Source of the DNA: Longimicrobium sp.
GTDB lineage: Bacteria; Gemmatimonadota; Gemmatimonadetes; Longimicrobiales; Longimicrobiaceae
Length of the DNA: 64,000 nucleotides
Direction: 5' to 3'
NCBI GenBank assembly: GCA_036389135.1
Contig: DASVQP010000061.1
Location: 53,718 to 117,717, forward strand
The position numbers and the translations under genes were made by a program. Under the pieces are notes generated by a model that saw only the letters and a list, made by a program, of their open reading frames with translations, did no database searches and was not told where the DNA came from. How positions within the stretch are numbered: the first letter of the stretch is position 1; each line of letters opens with the position of its first letter. Shown here piece by piece: positions 40,936-50,057 of this stretch.

Positions 40936-42147
40936 TCAGCGGAGCAGCGCGCGCCGCTCCCCTTCGTCGCGCCCGCCGAGGAACTCGCCGAAGGCAGCCA
41001 GCGACTCCACGTGGTCGCAGAGGATCTTGAGCGCCGCCAGGATGGGGACGGCCAGGAACGCGCCGGGGATACCCCACACCGAGTACCAGAACGCCAGCCC
41101 CACGAATATCGCCACCGGGTTCAGCGCCAGCCGGTGGCCGAGCAGCGTGGGGCTCACCAGGTTCCCCTGGATCAGGTTGATGACGAGGAAGGCGGCGGGT
41201 ACCAGCAGCGCCTGCCCGGTGCTCTCGAATGTGGTGATGGCGGCGATGGTCAGGATCACCGTCATCGCCGCGGCGCCCAGGTAGGGGATGAACTCGAAGA
41301 TCGCCACCAGCGCCCCCCACAGCGCCGGGTTGGGCATCCCCAGCAGGTACAGCGCGATTCCCACCGCGATCCCCTCGGTGATGTTGACCACCGCCGTGGT
41401 TAGCAGGTAGGTGGAGATCGACGATTCGGTGGCGCGCGCGATCTCCACCGCCTTGCGCTTGTCTCCCTGCGAGGGGAGCACCTTGACCAGCTTCTGCAGG
41501 AAGAGGTCGCCCGACGCCAGGAGGAAGTAGAGGAGGATGATCACCTCCAGCGCGCCGGTCAGGAAGCGTTGCGTGGTGCCGAAGAGGCGCGAGATGAGGC
41601 TCGGCCCGCGCACCACCACCTCGCGCGGCGCGGTCGAAGCCGCTCCCGCGTCTACCCCGCTGGTCGCGCTCTCCATCTGCTGGGCGGTGCGGCTGAAGCG
41701 CTCCATCGGCTTGAGCAGCTTGCTCATCTTGCCGCGCGCGGAGGCCAGCGTCTGCGGCGCGGAGGTGGCCCAGCTCTGCACGGGCCCTGAGAGGTGGTAC
41801 GCCCCCAGTGTCAGCATGCCCAGCAGCGTCAGGATGACGATGCCCGCACCGAGCGGCGGGCGCACGTGCAGCCTCGCCAGCGCCCGCACCACGGGGCTGA
41901 AGAGGAAGCTGAGGAGGAGCGCAAAGGTGATGGGAAGGAGCAGCCCGTGCGCCAGGTGGAGCGTGTACACCACCGCCAGCACCGCCAGGATGGTGATCCC
42001 GAACGGCGTGGTGCGCCCGCTGGCCATTGCCTCGCCGGTGCGCGTGAGATCCGGCTGCGCGGCACCTATCTCAGCGGGCTGTGCCTGCGCGCGCGGATCA
42101 ACGTCGGGCGTGAGGATCGAGTCCCCATCGGACGCTCTCTTGTTCAT
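40936..42147 (-). CDS. AI-2E family transporter (PerM-like)
   Basis: A 403-residue integral membrane protein of the AI-2E/PerM family (COG0628). Seven or eight hydrophobic segments are visible, including PFGITILAVLAVVYTLHLAHG, LLLPITFALLLSFLF, FLTGALEVIILLYFLLASGD, ALWGALVAIFEFIPYLGAAAM with the family motif EFIPYLG, LVPAAFLVINLIQGNLVSPTLLG, and FVGLAFWYSVWGIPGAFLAVP. Despite the name, most members are not proven autoinducer exporters; some are Na+/H+ antiporters. An N-terminal polar stretch precedes the first helix. The start is one of two nearby ATGs (42147 or 42153). Confidence 0.93.
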   Translation of the reverse strand: MNKRASDGDSILTPDVDPRAQAQPAEIGAAQPDLTRTGEAMASGRTTPFGITILAVLAVVYTLHLAHGLLLPITFALLLSFLFSPVVRALARLHVRPPLGAGIVILTLLGMLTLGAYHLSGPVQSWATSAPQTLASARGKMSKLLKPMERFSRTAQQMESATSGVDAGAASTAPREVVVRGPSLISRLFGTTQRFLTGALEVIILLYFLLASGDLFLQKLVKVLPSQGDKRKAVEIARATESSISTYLLTTAVVNITEGIAVGIALYLLGMPNPALWGALVAIFEFIPYLGAAAMTVILTIAAITTFESTGQALLVPAAFLVINLIQGNLVSPTLLGHRLALNPVAIFVGLAFWYSVWGIPGAFLAVPILAALKILCDHVESLAAFGEFLGGRDEGERRALLR

Positions 42148-42176
42148 CGCCATCCTGGTGCGAAGTAGGTAAAACA

Positions 42177-42216
42177 GCCTCACACAGAGACACAGAGGAA
42201 ACAGCAAGAAGAACGG
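42177..42216. repeat. CTCTGTG-family dispersed repeat, half copy
   Basis: AGCCTCACACAGAGACACAG followed by AGGAAACAGCAAGAAGAACG, the left arm only, just upstream of the AI-2E start and downstream of the vapC remnant. Confidence 0.8.
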
Positions 42217-42247
42217 GAGAGCTCATTACATCTTACTGTCTTACCAC

Positions 42248-42633
42248 CTACCAGACGCGGCGCACGCCGTACGCATCCAGGACAGGATCGGCGCTGACGA
42301 GAACTGCTTCCTCCACGAACGCCTGCGCCACGAGCATCCGATCGAACGGATCGCGATGGTGGAAAGGAAGCGCGAGGACTCCCGTGAGGTGTTCTGGAAG
42401 GAGAGGCAGGAGCGCGACCCGTTGGCGAGCAGTTGGCCGGGTACGAGTTGCTCGTAGGGAACGTGCAGCTCCAGCTTCCCGAGACTCACCTTTATCGCGA
42501 TCTCCCACGCTCCGGCGGCGCTGAAGCGCCGTTCGTTCGCGAGGTCCTCGATCAGATCGCGCGCGGTCCGGCTGAGCCGCGGGTTGCCCTCCAGGAACCA
42601 GAGGATCGTGTGAGTGTCGAGCAGCAGTCTCAC
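42248..42633 (-). pseudogene. vapC: Frameshifted vapC (PIN-domain toxin)
   Basis: A VapC-family PIN gene broken by a frameshift. From the GTG at 42633 (preceded by GGAGG) the frame reads MRLLLDTHTILWFLEGNPRL, DLIEDLANERRFSAAGAWEIAIKVSLGKLEL, VPYEQLVPGQLLANG, all normal for the family. At about 42420 the homology jumps to the next frame: LLPLLPEHLTGVLALPFHHRDPFDRMLVAQ, VLVSADPVLDAYGVRRVW. One G is missing from the GGG run after AAC. Both halves retain the catalytic Asp/Glu positions, so the gene was recently intact, or a base was lost in sequencing. No antitoxin gene is intact upstream. Confidence 0.85.
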
Positions 42634-42797
42634 TGTTCGCGTCCTCCATCCTGACCTTGTTCATGCGGCCTCGCTTTTGATGCCGTTCGCGCCGATCCGC
42701 CGCCGTGCGCTGCAAGGAGCTAACCAGAACAGCGGGGCGTCCGGCGAGTGCCGGGGCGCCCCGCTCACGAATCAGCCGATAGACCGCCAGCGTCCAG

Positions 42798-42840
42798 GTC
42801 TCTCTGTGCCCTCGTTGTCCCCTCTGCGGCTCTGTGTGAA
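42798..42840. repeat. CTCTGTG-family dispersed repeat, half copy
   Basis: GTCTCTCTGTGCCCTCGTTG followed by CCCCTCTGCGGCTCTGTGTG, ending about 10 bp before the M28 peptidase stop codon on the minus strand. Confidence 0.8.
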
Positions 42841-42848
42841 ACGGCAGT

Positions 42849-45080
42849 TCAGCGACGGTCGTCGCCGGTCAGGATGTCGCGTGCGTTCAGGAGCGCGTCG
42901 GTGGCGCCCAGGAATCGGGTGGCCAGATCCGCGAGCTCCTGCTCGGCCAGGCGGCGGTCGTCGGCGCGCACGGCCTCCTGCACGGAGGGGAAGACCATGT
43001 TCGCGTAGCCGTTGTTCTCGTCCGCCGCGTAGATCAGCGAGCGGAACCACGGGCGCGACCTCAGGCCCCGGCTGCGTGTGAGCGCCCGCTCCACCCGCCG
43101 AATCGACGAGTTGGCGCGCGTCAGGGTGCGGCGGTCCGGCACGCGCGAGGCCAGCACCTCGTCGCGGGCGCGCGCCAGCCCCACCGCGGCGCGCTCCATC
43201 CGGTCGATGGCGCCGCGCAGGGCGTCCGTGTTCAACGCCGAGTAGCCGCGCGCGCGGAAGGAGCTGTCCAGCGCCGGGAGGTAGCGGCGCATTGTGCGGG
43301 CGAACTCCACGTAGTCGAAGGGGAGGACGTCCGCGTTCGCCATCCGCATCACCATCGCGGCGCCGACCTGCGCGGCGGCGGTGTGGCGGCGGAAGTCCGG
43401 GTCGCCATAGCGCGACATCCAGTTGAACGAGTCGTACTGCGAGTGGTAGACGCCGTACCGGCCGCTGAACCCCCAGTCCGCGTGCGGAATGCCCAGGTGG
43501 TTGTAGAAGCCGGCGAAGTCCGAGCCGCCGCCGGGGTCACCCATTGCGGGCTCCAGCGAGTCCGCCGCCAGCCCGGCCGTGCGCCGCCACGCCTGGTAGA
43601 TGCTCCCGTTGCCGGACGGGTCGGGCACCGTCCGCGCCACGTCGCGCACCAGCTCGCGCAGCGATGGCGACGCGCTCCCGCCGAAGTTGGGCCCGGTCGC
43701 GGAGACGTCGATGTTGAAGTACGCCGCGGCGCCCCGCACCAGACGCGCCGAGTCCTGCTCCACGAACTCGGTGGAGCCGATCAGCCCCCACTCCTCCGCG
43801 TCCCAGGTGGCGAAGACGATGGTGCGGCGCGGGCGGTTGCCGGCGCGCACCTGCTCGGCCACGGCGCGCGCGGCCTCCAGCACGGATACGGTGCCGCTCA
43901 CGTTGTCCGCCGCGCCGGGGCCCCAGCCGTCGCGGTGGGCGCCCACCAGCACCAGCTCGTCCGGGAACTCGCTTCCGCGGATCGTCCCCAGGGTGTTCCA
44001 GATCTCCTTGTACGCGGCGGGGGTGCGCGCGTCCGTTTCCACCGCCACGCGCGCCACCACCGGCCCGGCGCCGATGCGGTAGCGGAAGGGAAGCCCGCCC
44101 TGCCACCCCGCCGGCACCTCGCGCCCGCCGAGGCCGCGCAGCAGCTCCGCCGCGTTGTCGTAGCCGATCGCCACCACCGGGATGTTGGGGATGGACATCA
44201 CCATTGGCGCCGCGCGCGCGGTGTCGCGATCATCGGGGCGCATGCGGCCGTCGCGCCCGCGTACCATGCGGCCGGTACGCGCGGTGTCGCGCCGCGGAAT
44301 GCCCATGACGGGCGGCGAGCGCCGCACTCCGCGCACCGAGGGGCGGTTGGGAGTGGTGGGGTCGCCGTTGCCGTTGAAGACGCTCCCGCGCTGGATGCCC
44401 GCGCCCGGGCGCATGGGGCCGTTGGGGTACGGCTGGCCGGTGCCGGGCCCGTCCTGCTCCGGGTCGCTGTACAGGATCAGGGCGATGGCGCCGTTCCGCT
44501 CCGCCTCGCGCGCCTTGATCCCGCGGAAGGAGCGCCCGTAGCGCGCCACCGCGATCTTGCCGCGCACCGAGATGCCGAGCGAGTCCAGCCGCGCGTAGTC
44601 CTCGATCAGCCCGAAGTTGACGTAGACGAGCTCGCCCTGCACGTCGCCCGCGGCGCTGTAGCCGTTGGCGGCGGGGTACTGCCAAGCCGTGGAGGTGGAG
44701 TCGCCCGGCACCGGCGGCTCGGCCGTGGGCAGCTCTCGCGGCTGCGGCGACACGCGCCACACCCGCGCCGAGGTGGCGTGGGGAAGAAAGACGCTGTACG
44801 TCCTCACCTCCGTCTCCAGCCCCATGGCGCGCATCTGCTGGATGACGTAGTCGCGGGTGCGCGCCTGCGCCGGCGTCCCCGCCACGTGCGGCTCCGCGGA
44901 GAGGATGCGCGAGTGGGCGCGCGCCCTGTCCGGCTGGGGGACGCGTAGGGCGGCGGCCTCGGCCGCGCGCTGGCGCTGCGCGGCGGCGGTCGAGTACCCC
45001 GTGAGGGCGGGCTGCTGCGCTTGCAGCAGCGTCGCGGACGCGAGCACCGCGACGGGAACGAAGCGGACGAGCACGGGCAT
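42849..45080 (-). CDS. Secreted M28-family zinc peptidase (glutamate-carboxypeptidase II-like)
   Basis: A 743-residue exported metallopeptidase organised like PSMA/glutamate carboxypeptidase II: signal peptide (VRFVPVAVLASATLLQAQ), protease-associated domain (GKIAVARYGRSFRGIKAREAERNGAIALILYSDP), M28 catalytic domain and C-terminal helical dimerisation domain. Zinc ligands are visible in LVLVGAHRDGWGPGAADNVSG (His, Asp), WDAEEWGLIGSTEF (the catalytic Glu-Glu), YFNIDVSATG (Asp) and YGVYHSQYDSFNW (His). It would release amino acids from peptides in the periplasm or outside. The ATG at 45080 was chosen for its signal peptide; an upstream in-frame start adds 16 residues. Confidence 0.93.
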   Translation of the reverse strand: MPVLVRFVPVAVLASATLLQAQQPALTGYSTAAAQRQRAAEAAALRVPQPDRARAHSRILSAEPHVAGTPAQARTRDYVIQQMRAMGLETEVRTYSVFLPHATSARVWRVSPQPRELPTAEPPVPGDSTSTAWQYPAANGYSAAGDVQGELVYVNFGLIEDYARLDSLGISVRGKIAVARYGRSFRGIKAREAERNGAIALILYSDPEQDGPGTGQPYPNGPMRPGAGIQRGSVFNGNGDPTTPNRPSVRGVRRSPPVMGIPRRDTARTGRMVRGRDGRMRPDDRDTARAAPMVMSIPNIPVVAIGYDNAAELLRGLGGREVPAGWQGGLPFRYRIGAGPVVARVAVETDARTPAAYKEIWNTLGTIRGSEFPDELVLVGAHRDGWGPGAADNVSGTVSVLEAARAVAEQVRAGNRPRRTIVFATWDAEEWGLIGSTEFVEQDSARLVRGAAAYFNIDVSATGPNFGGSASPSLRELVRDVARTVPDPSGNGSIYQAWRRTAGLAADSLEPAMGDPGGGSDFAGFYNHLGIPHADWGFSGRYGVYHSQYDSFNWMSRYGDPDFRRHTAAAQVGAAMVMRMANADVLPFDYVEFARTMRRYLPALDSSFRARGYSALNTDALRGAIDRMERAAVGLARARDEVLASRVPDRRTLTRANSSIRRVERALTRSRGLRSRPWFRSLIYAADENNGYANMVFPSVQEAVRADDRRLAEQELADLATRFLGATDALLNARDILTGDDRR

Positions 45081-45251
45081 CCTGGGTGGAGTGGGCGCGG
45101 AACGGCTTGACGGGCTACTGGACAGCATAGCGCGGGGCGCGTGTTCGTGCTATCCCGCGGCGCGTTCGGCAACAACAGCACAAAGCCCGCCTGCGCGGAC
45201 TCGCGCCGACGGACCTGTCCTGAGGCATCGTTCCAGGATGCGTGTCCAGGA

Positions 45252-45376
45252 GCGGATGAATCCACCGCTGGAACCACACAAAGTCCGCCTCCGCAAGCTC
45301 CGGGTCCAATTCCGCGTTTCACGAGCCCACTTCAGTGGGCTTCCCGTGGTTCCAGCCGGGGGATTCATCCCCCGGC
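45252..45376. repeat. Inverted GATGAATCC...GGAACCAC element
   Basis: A 125-bp element with inverted ends: left GGATGAATCCACCGCTGGAA (then CCACACAAAG) and right GTGGTTCCAGCC followed by GGGGGATTCATCCCC. An internal palindrome AGCCCACTTCAGTGGGCT sits near the right arm. A half copy occurs at 19232-19272. It lies between the M28 peptidase promoter and the kinase gene end, with no gene of its own, so it resembles a non-autonomous palindromic element. Confidence 0.75.
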
Positions 45377-45403
45377 GATCCGGCGCCGGTGCTTATCCCA
45401 CCC

Positions 45404-46966
45404 CTACACCGCCACCGCCTCACGCACGCTCCGCCGCGTCAGCCACGACAGCGCGAAGCACGTCACCACCTGGAGCCCAAAGGTGGCGGCGAGGAGGATC
45501 GCGGGGTCGGCGTCGAGGCCGATGTAGCGGACCGTGGCGCCCGTGGCGGCGGCCGAGCCGAGCACGCCCAGCCCCGCTCGCCCGCGCCGCCCCGTCAGCC
45601 GGTGCACGGCCCAGGGGGTGAAGAGCACGGTAGCCACCGCACCGCCGAGGAACTGGGCGCGGTTCTCCTCCACCACGCCGGAGGCGGCGAGCGCCCAGGA
45701 GCCCACAAAGAGCCCCAGCACGATGGAGGTGACCGAGAACTCCCACAGCGCGCGCAGGAAACGCCGCATCATCCCTGGCTGGCGCCGATCCTCCAGCATC
45801 GGAGCGCCGGGTGCGGCAGGCCCGGCTACGGGTGCAGTCGGACGCACCGGGTGGGCGGGCGCCGGGCGGACCGGCGGCGGAGCGGGCGGCTCCACCGACA
45901 CCGCCGTCGCGCGCAGCGGCGCGGGACGGACGGGAACCGGCGGCGGCACGCGCGGCGCGGGGGCCGTGGTGGAGGCCGGGCGCGGCGCCTCGTTCTGCAG
46001 GCGCGTGAAGTCCTCCTCGTCCGCTACGAACATCAGCGTCGGCTCGGAGGGGGCGGAGACCGGCGTCGCGGGGCGTGGCGCCGAGGCGACGGTCGGCGCC
46101 ACCCCCAGCGCCTGGGCGAAGGCAGCGGCGTCGCGAAAGCGCTCGCGCGGCGACAGCGACAGCGCGCGCACCAGCGCCTCGTGCAGGTCGCCGGGGAGCT
46201 GCGGAGCGCGCTGGGGGAGGGCGCGCACGGCGGCGGTCACCTCCTCCGCGGCGCGGGCGGGGTCGGATGAGGTGAAGGGGCGCATCCCCGTCGCCAGGTG
46301 GTAGCCGACGGCGGCGAGGCTGAACACGTCCGACGCCGGGCCCACGTCGCCCTCGCCCGACATCTGCTCGGGCGATGCGTAGGCGGGGGAGAAGGGGGCG
46401 CGGCCGAACTCGGTGAGCGCCGTCATGGAGCCGTCGTCGGCATCCAGCTTGGCGATGCCGAAGTCCAGGACGCGCACGTGCGGCTCGTCCGGGCTGTCGC
46501 CGTCCTCCAGGAAGAGGTTGCCCGGCTTGATGTCGCGGTGCACCAGGCCCACGCGGTGCCCCGCGGCCAGCCCGCGCGCCGCCTGGCGCAGGATCGACAC
46601 GGCCACCCCCAGCGGCGGCGCACCGGTGCGGGTGAGGCGCGCGGCCAGGTCCTCGCCGCGCAGCAGCTCCATCACCAGGAAGTCGAGGTCCACCTCGGCG
46701 TCCGTGCCGAAGTCGTACACGGCCACCACGTTGGGGTGGCGCAGCGAGGCCACCGCGCGCGCCTCGCGGTGGAAGCGCGCGCGCAGGCGGGCGTGGTCGC
46801 CGGGGTCGGCGCCGCCCGTGCCGATCACCTTCACGGCGACCTCGCGCCCCAGCCGCTCGTCGGTGGCGCGGTACACGGCGCCCATGCCGCCGCGACCGAC
46901 CACCGCGTCGATGCGGTAGCGGCCGGCGAGTGTGCGCCCCGTCAGCAGTCCGGCGATCCCATACAT
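45404..46966 (-). CDS. Membrane-anchored serine/threonine protein kinase (PknB-like)
   Basis: A 520-residue Hanks-type kinase. Residues about 16-275 form the kinase domain: VVGRGGMGAVYRA (P-loop), VAVKVIG (Lys), HRDIKPGNLFLED (catalytic loop), LDFGIAK (DFG), and SPAYASPEQMSGEG (activation/P+1 loop). A Pro/Ala-rich linker (about 280-400) leads to three hydrophobic segments (SIVLGLFVGSWALAAS, FLGGAVATVLFTPWAV, LLAATFGLQVVTCFALSWL) that would anchor it in the membrane. No sensor domain is recognised after the membrane part. Targets unknown. Monocistronic. Confidence 0.95.
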   Translation of the reverse strand: MYGIAGLLTGRTLAGRYRIDAVVGRGGMGAVYRATDERLGREVAVKVIGTGGADPGDHARLRARFHREARAVASLRHPNVVAVYDFGTDAEVDLDFLVMELLRGEDLAARLTRTGAPPLGVAVSILRQAARGLAAGHRVGLVHRDIKPGNLFLEDGDSPDEPHVRVLDFGIAKLDADDGSMTALTEFGRAPFSPAYASPEQMSGEGDVGPASDVFSLAAVGYHLATGMRPFTSSDPARAAEEVTAAVRALPQRAPQLPGDLHEALVRALSLSPRERFRDAAAFAQALGVAPTVASAPRPATPVSAPSEPTLMFVADEEDFTRLQNEAPRPASTTAPAPRVPPPVPVRPAPLRATAVSVEPPAPPPVRPAPAHPVRPTAPVAGPAAPGAPMLEDRRQPGMMRRFLRALWEFSVTSIVLGLFVGSWALAASGVVEENRAQFLGGAVATVLFTPWAVHRLTGRRGRAGLGVLGSAAATGATVRYIGLDADPAILLAATFGLQVVTCFALSWLTRRSVREAVAV

Positions 46967-47053
46967 CTCGTTCTTCGGCTCGCGGTGCGGGCGTGTTCGC
47001 GCCCAGATGATTGCGTGGGAAGGGTATACGCGCGGGCGGCGTGCTGAGTTTCC

Positions 47054-47614
47054 TCAGCGCGCGGGGCGGCGCAGGTCGAACTCCACCCGGAAGCGCCGGT
47101 CCGTCCCCTCGCGGCGGAGCGCGTAGCCAAACGCGCGCCCCGGCATCACCTCCATCGTCCACACGTTGCGCGCTGCCGCGGGAAGCATGCGCGCGGTGGC
47201 GCTGTCGGCATGGAACTCCTGGCGGATCGCCGTTCCCGGCCCCTGCGTGTCGCCGCCGTAGTTGGTGGGGGACCCCTCGGTGCCGTCCTCGTGCAGGTGG
47301 CGGTGCCGCAGGTTCAGGCCATCTTCCGTGCGGCGCACGAACCAGGTGCGCGAGTGGTCGGCGCCCACGTGGAAGCGGATACCCATCTCCCCCACGCGGC
47401 AGTCGTCCACCCGCATCACTAGACGGTTGCGCACGAAGGCGCTGTCCGTGGCGTTCCCCTCCACGAGGCGCCCCTCGAAGGCGCCGCCGCAGAGCGCGCG
47501 CATCCGCGTCCACCACACCTCCTGCTGCACCGCCAGCATCCCCTCGCGCGGGATGGGCGTGAACGAGACGCAGGCGCCCAGCACGAGCGTGAGGAGCAGT
47601 GAAGAGCGGATCAT
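47054..47614 (-). CDS. Putative lipoprotein of unknown function
   Basis: A 186-residue protein with a signal and lipobox-like LLLTLVLGACVSF at the N-terminus. The mature part contains WWTRMRALCGGAFEGRLVEG, VMRVDDCRVGEMGIRFHVGADHSRTW and RHLHEDGTEGSPTNYGG, with several His and Cys residues, which is a pattern I have seen in uncharacterised secreted proteins of related bacteria. No function is assigned. It reads leftward between the kinase and the VapC gene. Confidence 0.75.
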   Translation of the reverse strand: MIRSSLLLTLVLGACVSFTPIPREGMLAVQQEVWWTRMRALCGGAFEGRLVEGNATDSAFVRNRLVMRVDDCRVGEMGIRFHVGADHSRTWFVRRTEDGLNLRHRHLHEDGTEGSPTNYGGDTQGPGTAIRQEFHADSATARMLPAAARNVWTMEVMPGRAFGYALRREGTDRRFRVEFDLRRPAR

Positions 47615-47636
47615 GCCAGAACGCGGAAAGAGGGTG

Positions 47637-48041
47637 TCACCAGATGACCTCCACGCCGGAAGCGGCGGCGATGGCGGGGTCGCGGGTGATGAGGGGGTGC
47701 CCCAGCTGTGCGGCCGTAGCGGCGATCAGGCGGTCGCCGCGCTCGGGGATGGCGCGGAGGCGCTCGGCCCGGCGGATGATCTCCCACGTGAGGTCCACCG
47801 CGAAACAGCGCCCGGAGGAAAGCAGGCGGCCGGTCCATTCCTCGAATCCGAAAGGGAGCGCCAGCCGCCCCGCGGCGGTCGCCTCGCCGACCTCCACCAG
47901 CACGAGAGCGGGAACGTAGATCAGCGCCGATCCTTCTTCCATCGCCTCGAACATGCGCCGCGCGGCGCCGCCCAGCTTCCTGGGCCGGTCCTGCGCGTAC
48001 CAGATCAGCGCGTGCGCATCCGTGACCGCGAGCGAGGTCAT
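47637..48041 (-). CDS. vapC: PIN-domain toxin, VapC family
   Basis: A 134-residue PIN-domain ribonuclease toxin: AVTDAHALIWYAQ (first Asp), ALVLVEVGEATAAG (Glu), IPERGDRLIAATAAQLGHPLITRDPAI (Asp residues of the C-terminal half). The length is typical. Its start lies 2 bp after the stop of the Phd-type antitoxin gene, the usual toxin-after-antitoxin order, so the pair is probably functional, unlike the frameshifted vapC at 42248-42633. Confidence 0.9.
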   Translation of the reverse strand: MTSLAVTDAHALIWYAQDRPRKLGGAARRMFEAMEEGSALIYVPALVLVEVGEATAAGRLALPFGFEEWTGRLLSSGRCFAVDLTWEIIRRAERLRAIPERGDRLIAATAAQLGHPLITRDPAIAAASGVEVIW

Positions 48042-48043
48042 GG

Positions 48044-48352
48044 CTACAGGTCGCCGAACTTCGCGTCCGCGGCTGCCGAGGAGCGCCGGCGGTTCTCCTC
48101 GAACCACTCGTCGAACTCATCCGGCGGCACCGTCAGCTGCATGCTCCCCTTCAGCTTGAAAGGGCGCTCCCGGATCTGCCTGAGCCCGGCGGCGGCCGCC
48201 TTGAGGTACTCGTAATGGCCCGCGTCAACCAGCACCGCACGCCCCTTCTGGCTGCGGTGCTCGATCACGACCTCTTCCTGCGGATCGGCAGTGACCTGCT
48301 CTACCAGGTCGAAGAGGTTGGCCCGCGCTTCGGACACGCTCACCTTCTTCAC
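48044..48352 (-). CDS. Phd/YefM-family antitoxin
   Basis: A 102-residue antitoxin with the Phd/YefM N-terminal DNA-binding domain (KKVSVSEARANLFDLVEQVTAD, then VVIEHRSQKGRAVLVDAGHYEYL). The C-terminal part (VPPDEFDEWFEENRRRSS) would wrap and neutralise the toxin. It uses a GTG start preceded by GGAGGTGCATC; a longer upstream frame has no family character. It lies 2 bp ahead of vapC, and the complex probably represses its own promoter, as is usual for this family. Confidence 0.88.
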   Translation of the reverse strand: MKKVSVSEARANLFDLVEQVTADPQEEVVIEHRSQKGRAVLVDAGHYEYLKAAAAGLRQIRERPFKLKGSMQLTVPPDEFDEWFEENRRRSSAAADAKFGDL

Positions 48353-48449
48353 GATGCACCTCCGGGTGCAGGATGTACGTTTCAATCGTACAACTTGCAC
48401 CCGGAGAGCCCCGCGATCAAGTCTTCTGTCGCTCACCGCTCGAAAGCGG

Positions 48450-49901
48450 TCAGGCGGCACCCTCGGTGGGGCGCCCGCCGGAGCGGCTGCGGCCACCGCT
48501 GCGCCCGCCCCCCTGCCCACGACCATCCGCGGAGCGGGGATGCTGGCCGCCGCGGTCGTTGCGGGGCCGGCCGCCGTCGGAGGGGCGGCCCTCGGCGCGG
48601 GGACGGTCTCGCGACGGCTCGGCGGGACGGCGCGGGCCGCGGCTGGAACCGCCCGCGGCCTCGTTCTGCGCCTTGCGCTCGGCCTTGGCCTTGGCGCGGG
48701 CACGCTCCTCGGACTTGCGCGCGCGGATCTCGGCGATGCGCTCTGCGAGCGGCACCTCGAAGCGCTCCGTGGGCTTGCGGTTGTAGTCGAAGTCCGCCAC
48801 CGTCACGCGCGGCAGCTTCTTGCCGACTGCCCGCTCGATGGCGCGCAGGTCCGCCTCTTCCTCGGGCGACACAAAGGTGTACGCGTCGCCCGTGGCCTCG
48901 GCGCGCGCCGTGCGGCCCACGCGGTGGATGTAGTCTTCCGGCACGTGCGGAACGTCGAAGTTCACCACGTGCTCCAGCGCTTCCACGTCGATGCCGCGGG
49001 CCACGATGTCGGTGGCCACCAGCACGCGGAACTTCCCGCTCTTGAAGCCGGCCAGCGCCTCGGTGCGCTGCGGCTGGCTGCGGTTGCCGTGGATCTTGGC
49101 GTTGGGGATGCGGTTCTTCTCCAGGAAGTCCGCAAGCCGGTTGGCCCGGTGCTTGGTACGGGTGAAGACGATCACGTTGCCGATCTCGTCGCGCTTCAGC
49201 AGCTCCAGAAAGAGCTCGGCCTTGAGCGATTCCTGCACGGGGTAGATGGCCTGCGTGATCCCCACCGCCGGCGCCGCCTTGCGCTCCTGGTTGATGAGCG
49301 CGGGCTGCTTCAGCATCTCGCCGGAGAGCTTCGCGATCGCGTCCGGCATGGTGGCGCTGAAGAAGAGCGTCTGCCGGCTGGTGGGCAGGTGCTTCAGCAC
49401 GCGCCGGATGTCGGGGAGGAAGCCCATGTCCAGCATGCGGTCCGCCTCGTCCAGCACCAGCACTTCCAGGCCGCTCAGCTTGGCGTACGGCTGTCTGAAG
49501 TGGTCCAGCAGCCGACCGGGGGTGGCGATGATGATGTCGACGCCGCTGCGGAAAGCGTGCTCCTGCGGCCCCATCCCCACGCCGCCGAAGACGGCCGCGC
49601 CGGTGACGGGCGTGTGCACCGCCAGCTCCTCGAGGTGCTGGTGGATCTGCGCGGCCAGCTCGCGCGTAGGGGTAAGGATCAGCGCCCGCGTGGTGCCGCG
49701 GGGCTTGTCCATCAGTCGCTGGATGATGGGGAGAAGGAAGGCGGCCGTCTTGCCGCTCCCGGTCATCGCGCACGCCAGAACGTCGCGCCCTTCCATGGCG
49801 GGCGGAACGGCCTGCTCCTGGATGGGCGTGGGGCGCGTGAACCCGAGCTCCTTGATCCCCTTCAGGAGCGTCGGGTGAAGTTGCAGCTTGTTGAAAGGCA
49901 T
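48450..49901 (-). CDS. rhlE: DEAD-box RNA helicase, RhlE-like
   Basis: A 483-residue DEAD-box ATP-dependent RNA helicase. Motifs in order: GFTRPTPIQEQAVPPAMEGRD (Q motif), AMTGSGKTAAF (I), PTRELAAQI (Ia), TPGRLLDHF (Ib), VLDEADRMLDMGF (II), FFSATMP (III), IVFTRTKHRANRLADFL (IV), VATDIVARGID (V), and YIHRVGRTARAEATG (VI). The C-terminus (from about residue 385) is a long Arg/Gly/Ser-rich tail (GGRSGGRSRSGGRP) of the kind that binds RNA. It would remodel ribosome or mRNA structures in the cytoplasm. Divergent from the DUF6483 gene. Confidence 0.95.
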   Translation of the reverse strand: MPFNKLQLHPTLLKGIKELGFTRPTPIQEQAVPPAMEGRDVLACAMTGSGKTAAFLLPIIQRLMDKPRGTTRALILTPTRELAAQIHQHLEELAVHTPVTGAAVFGGVGMGPQEHAFRSGVDIIIATPGRLLDHFRQPYAKLSGLEVLVLDEADRMLDMGFLPDIRRVLKHLPTSRQTLFFSATMPDAIAKLSGEMLKQPALINQERKAAPAVGITQAIYPVQESLKAELFLELLKRDEIGNVIVFTRTKHRANRLADFLEKNRIPNAKIHGNRSQPQRTEALAGFKSGKFRVLVATDIVARGIDVEALEHVVNFDVPHVPEDYIHRVGRTARAEATGDAYTFVSPEEEADLRAIERAVGKKLPRVTVADFDYNRKPTERFEVPLAERIAEIRARKSEERARAKAKAERKAQNEAAGGSSRGPRRPAEPSRDRPRAEGRPSDGGRPRNDRGGQHPRSADGRGQGGGRSGGRSRSGGRPTEGAA

Positions 49902-50057
49902 GAACCCATCGGAATACGGGAAGCGGAGCGGCGCAACGGCGCCACTCCGCGCAGAGTCGCCCCCGCGGTGCGTTCCGCGTGCGGCGACGGCCGGCCCGAT
50001 CGGCCGGACGCATCTAACTTAACACCATTCACGTGTTTACGGCACCCTGGAGCCGAT

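Noticed and set aside
40936..42147. Proven quorum-signal exporter
   Set aside because: The AI-2E name is historical; the sequence shows family membership only.
48291..50057. Long rightward open frame leading into the DUF6483-like gene
   Set aside because: It is antisense to the rhlE-like helicase and is only open because of high GC at third positions; the real gene begins at the ATG at 50058.
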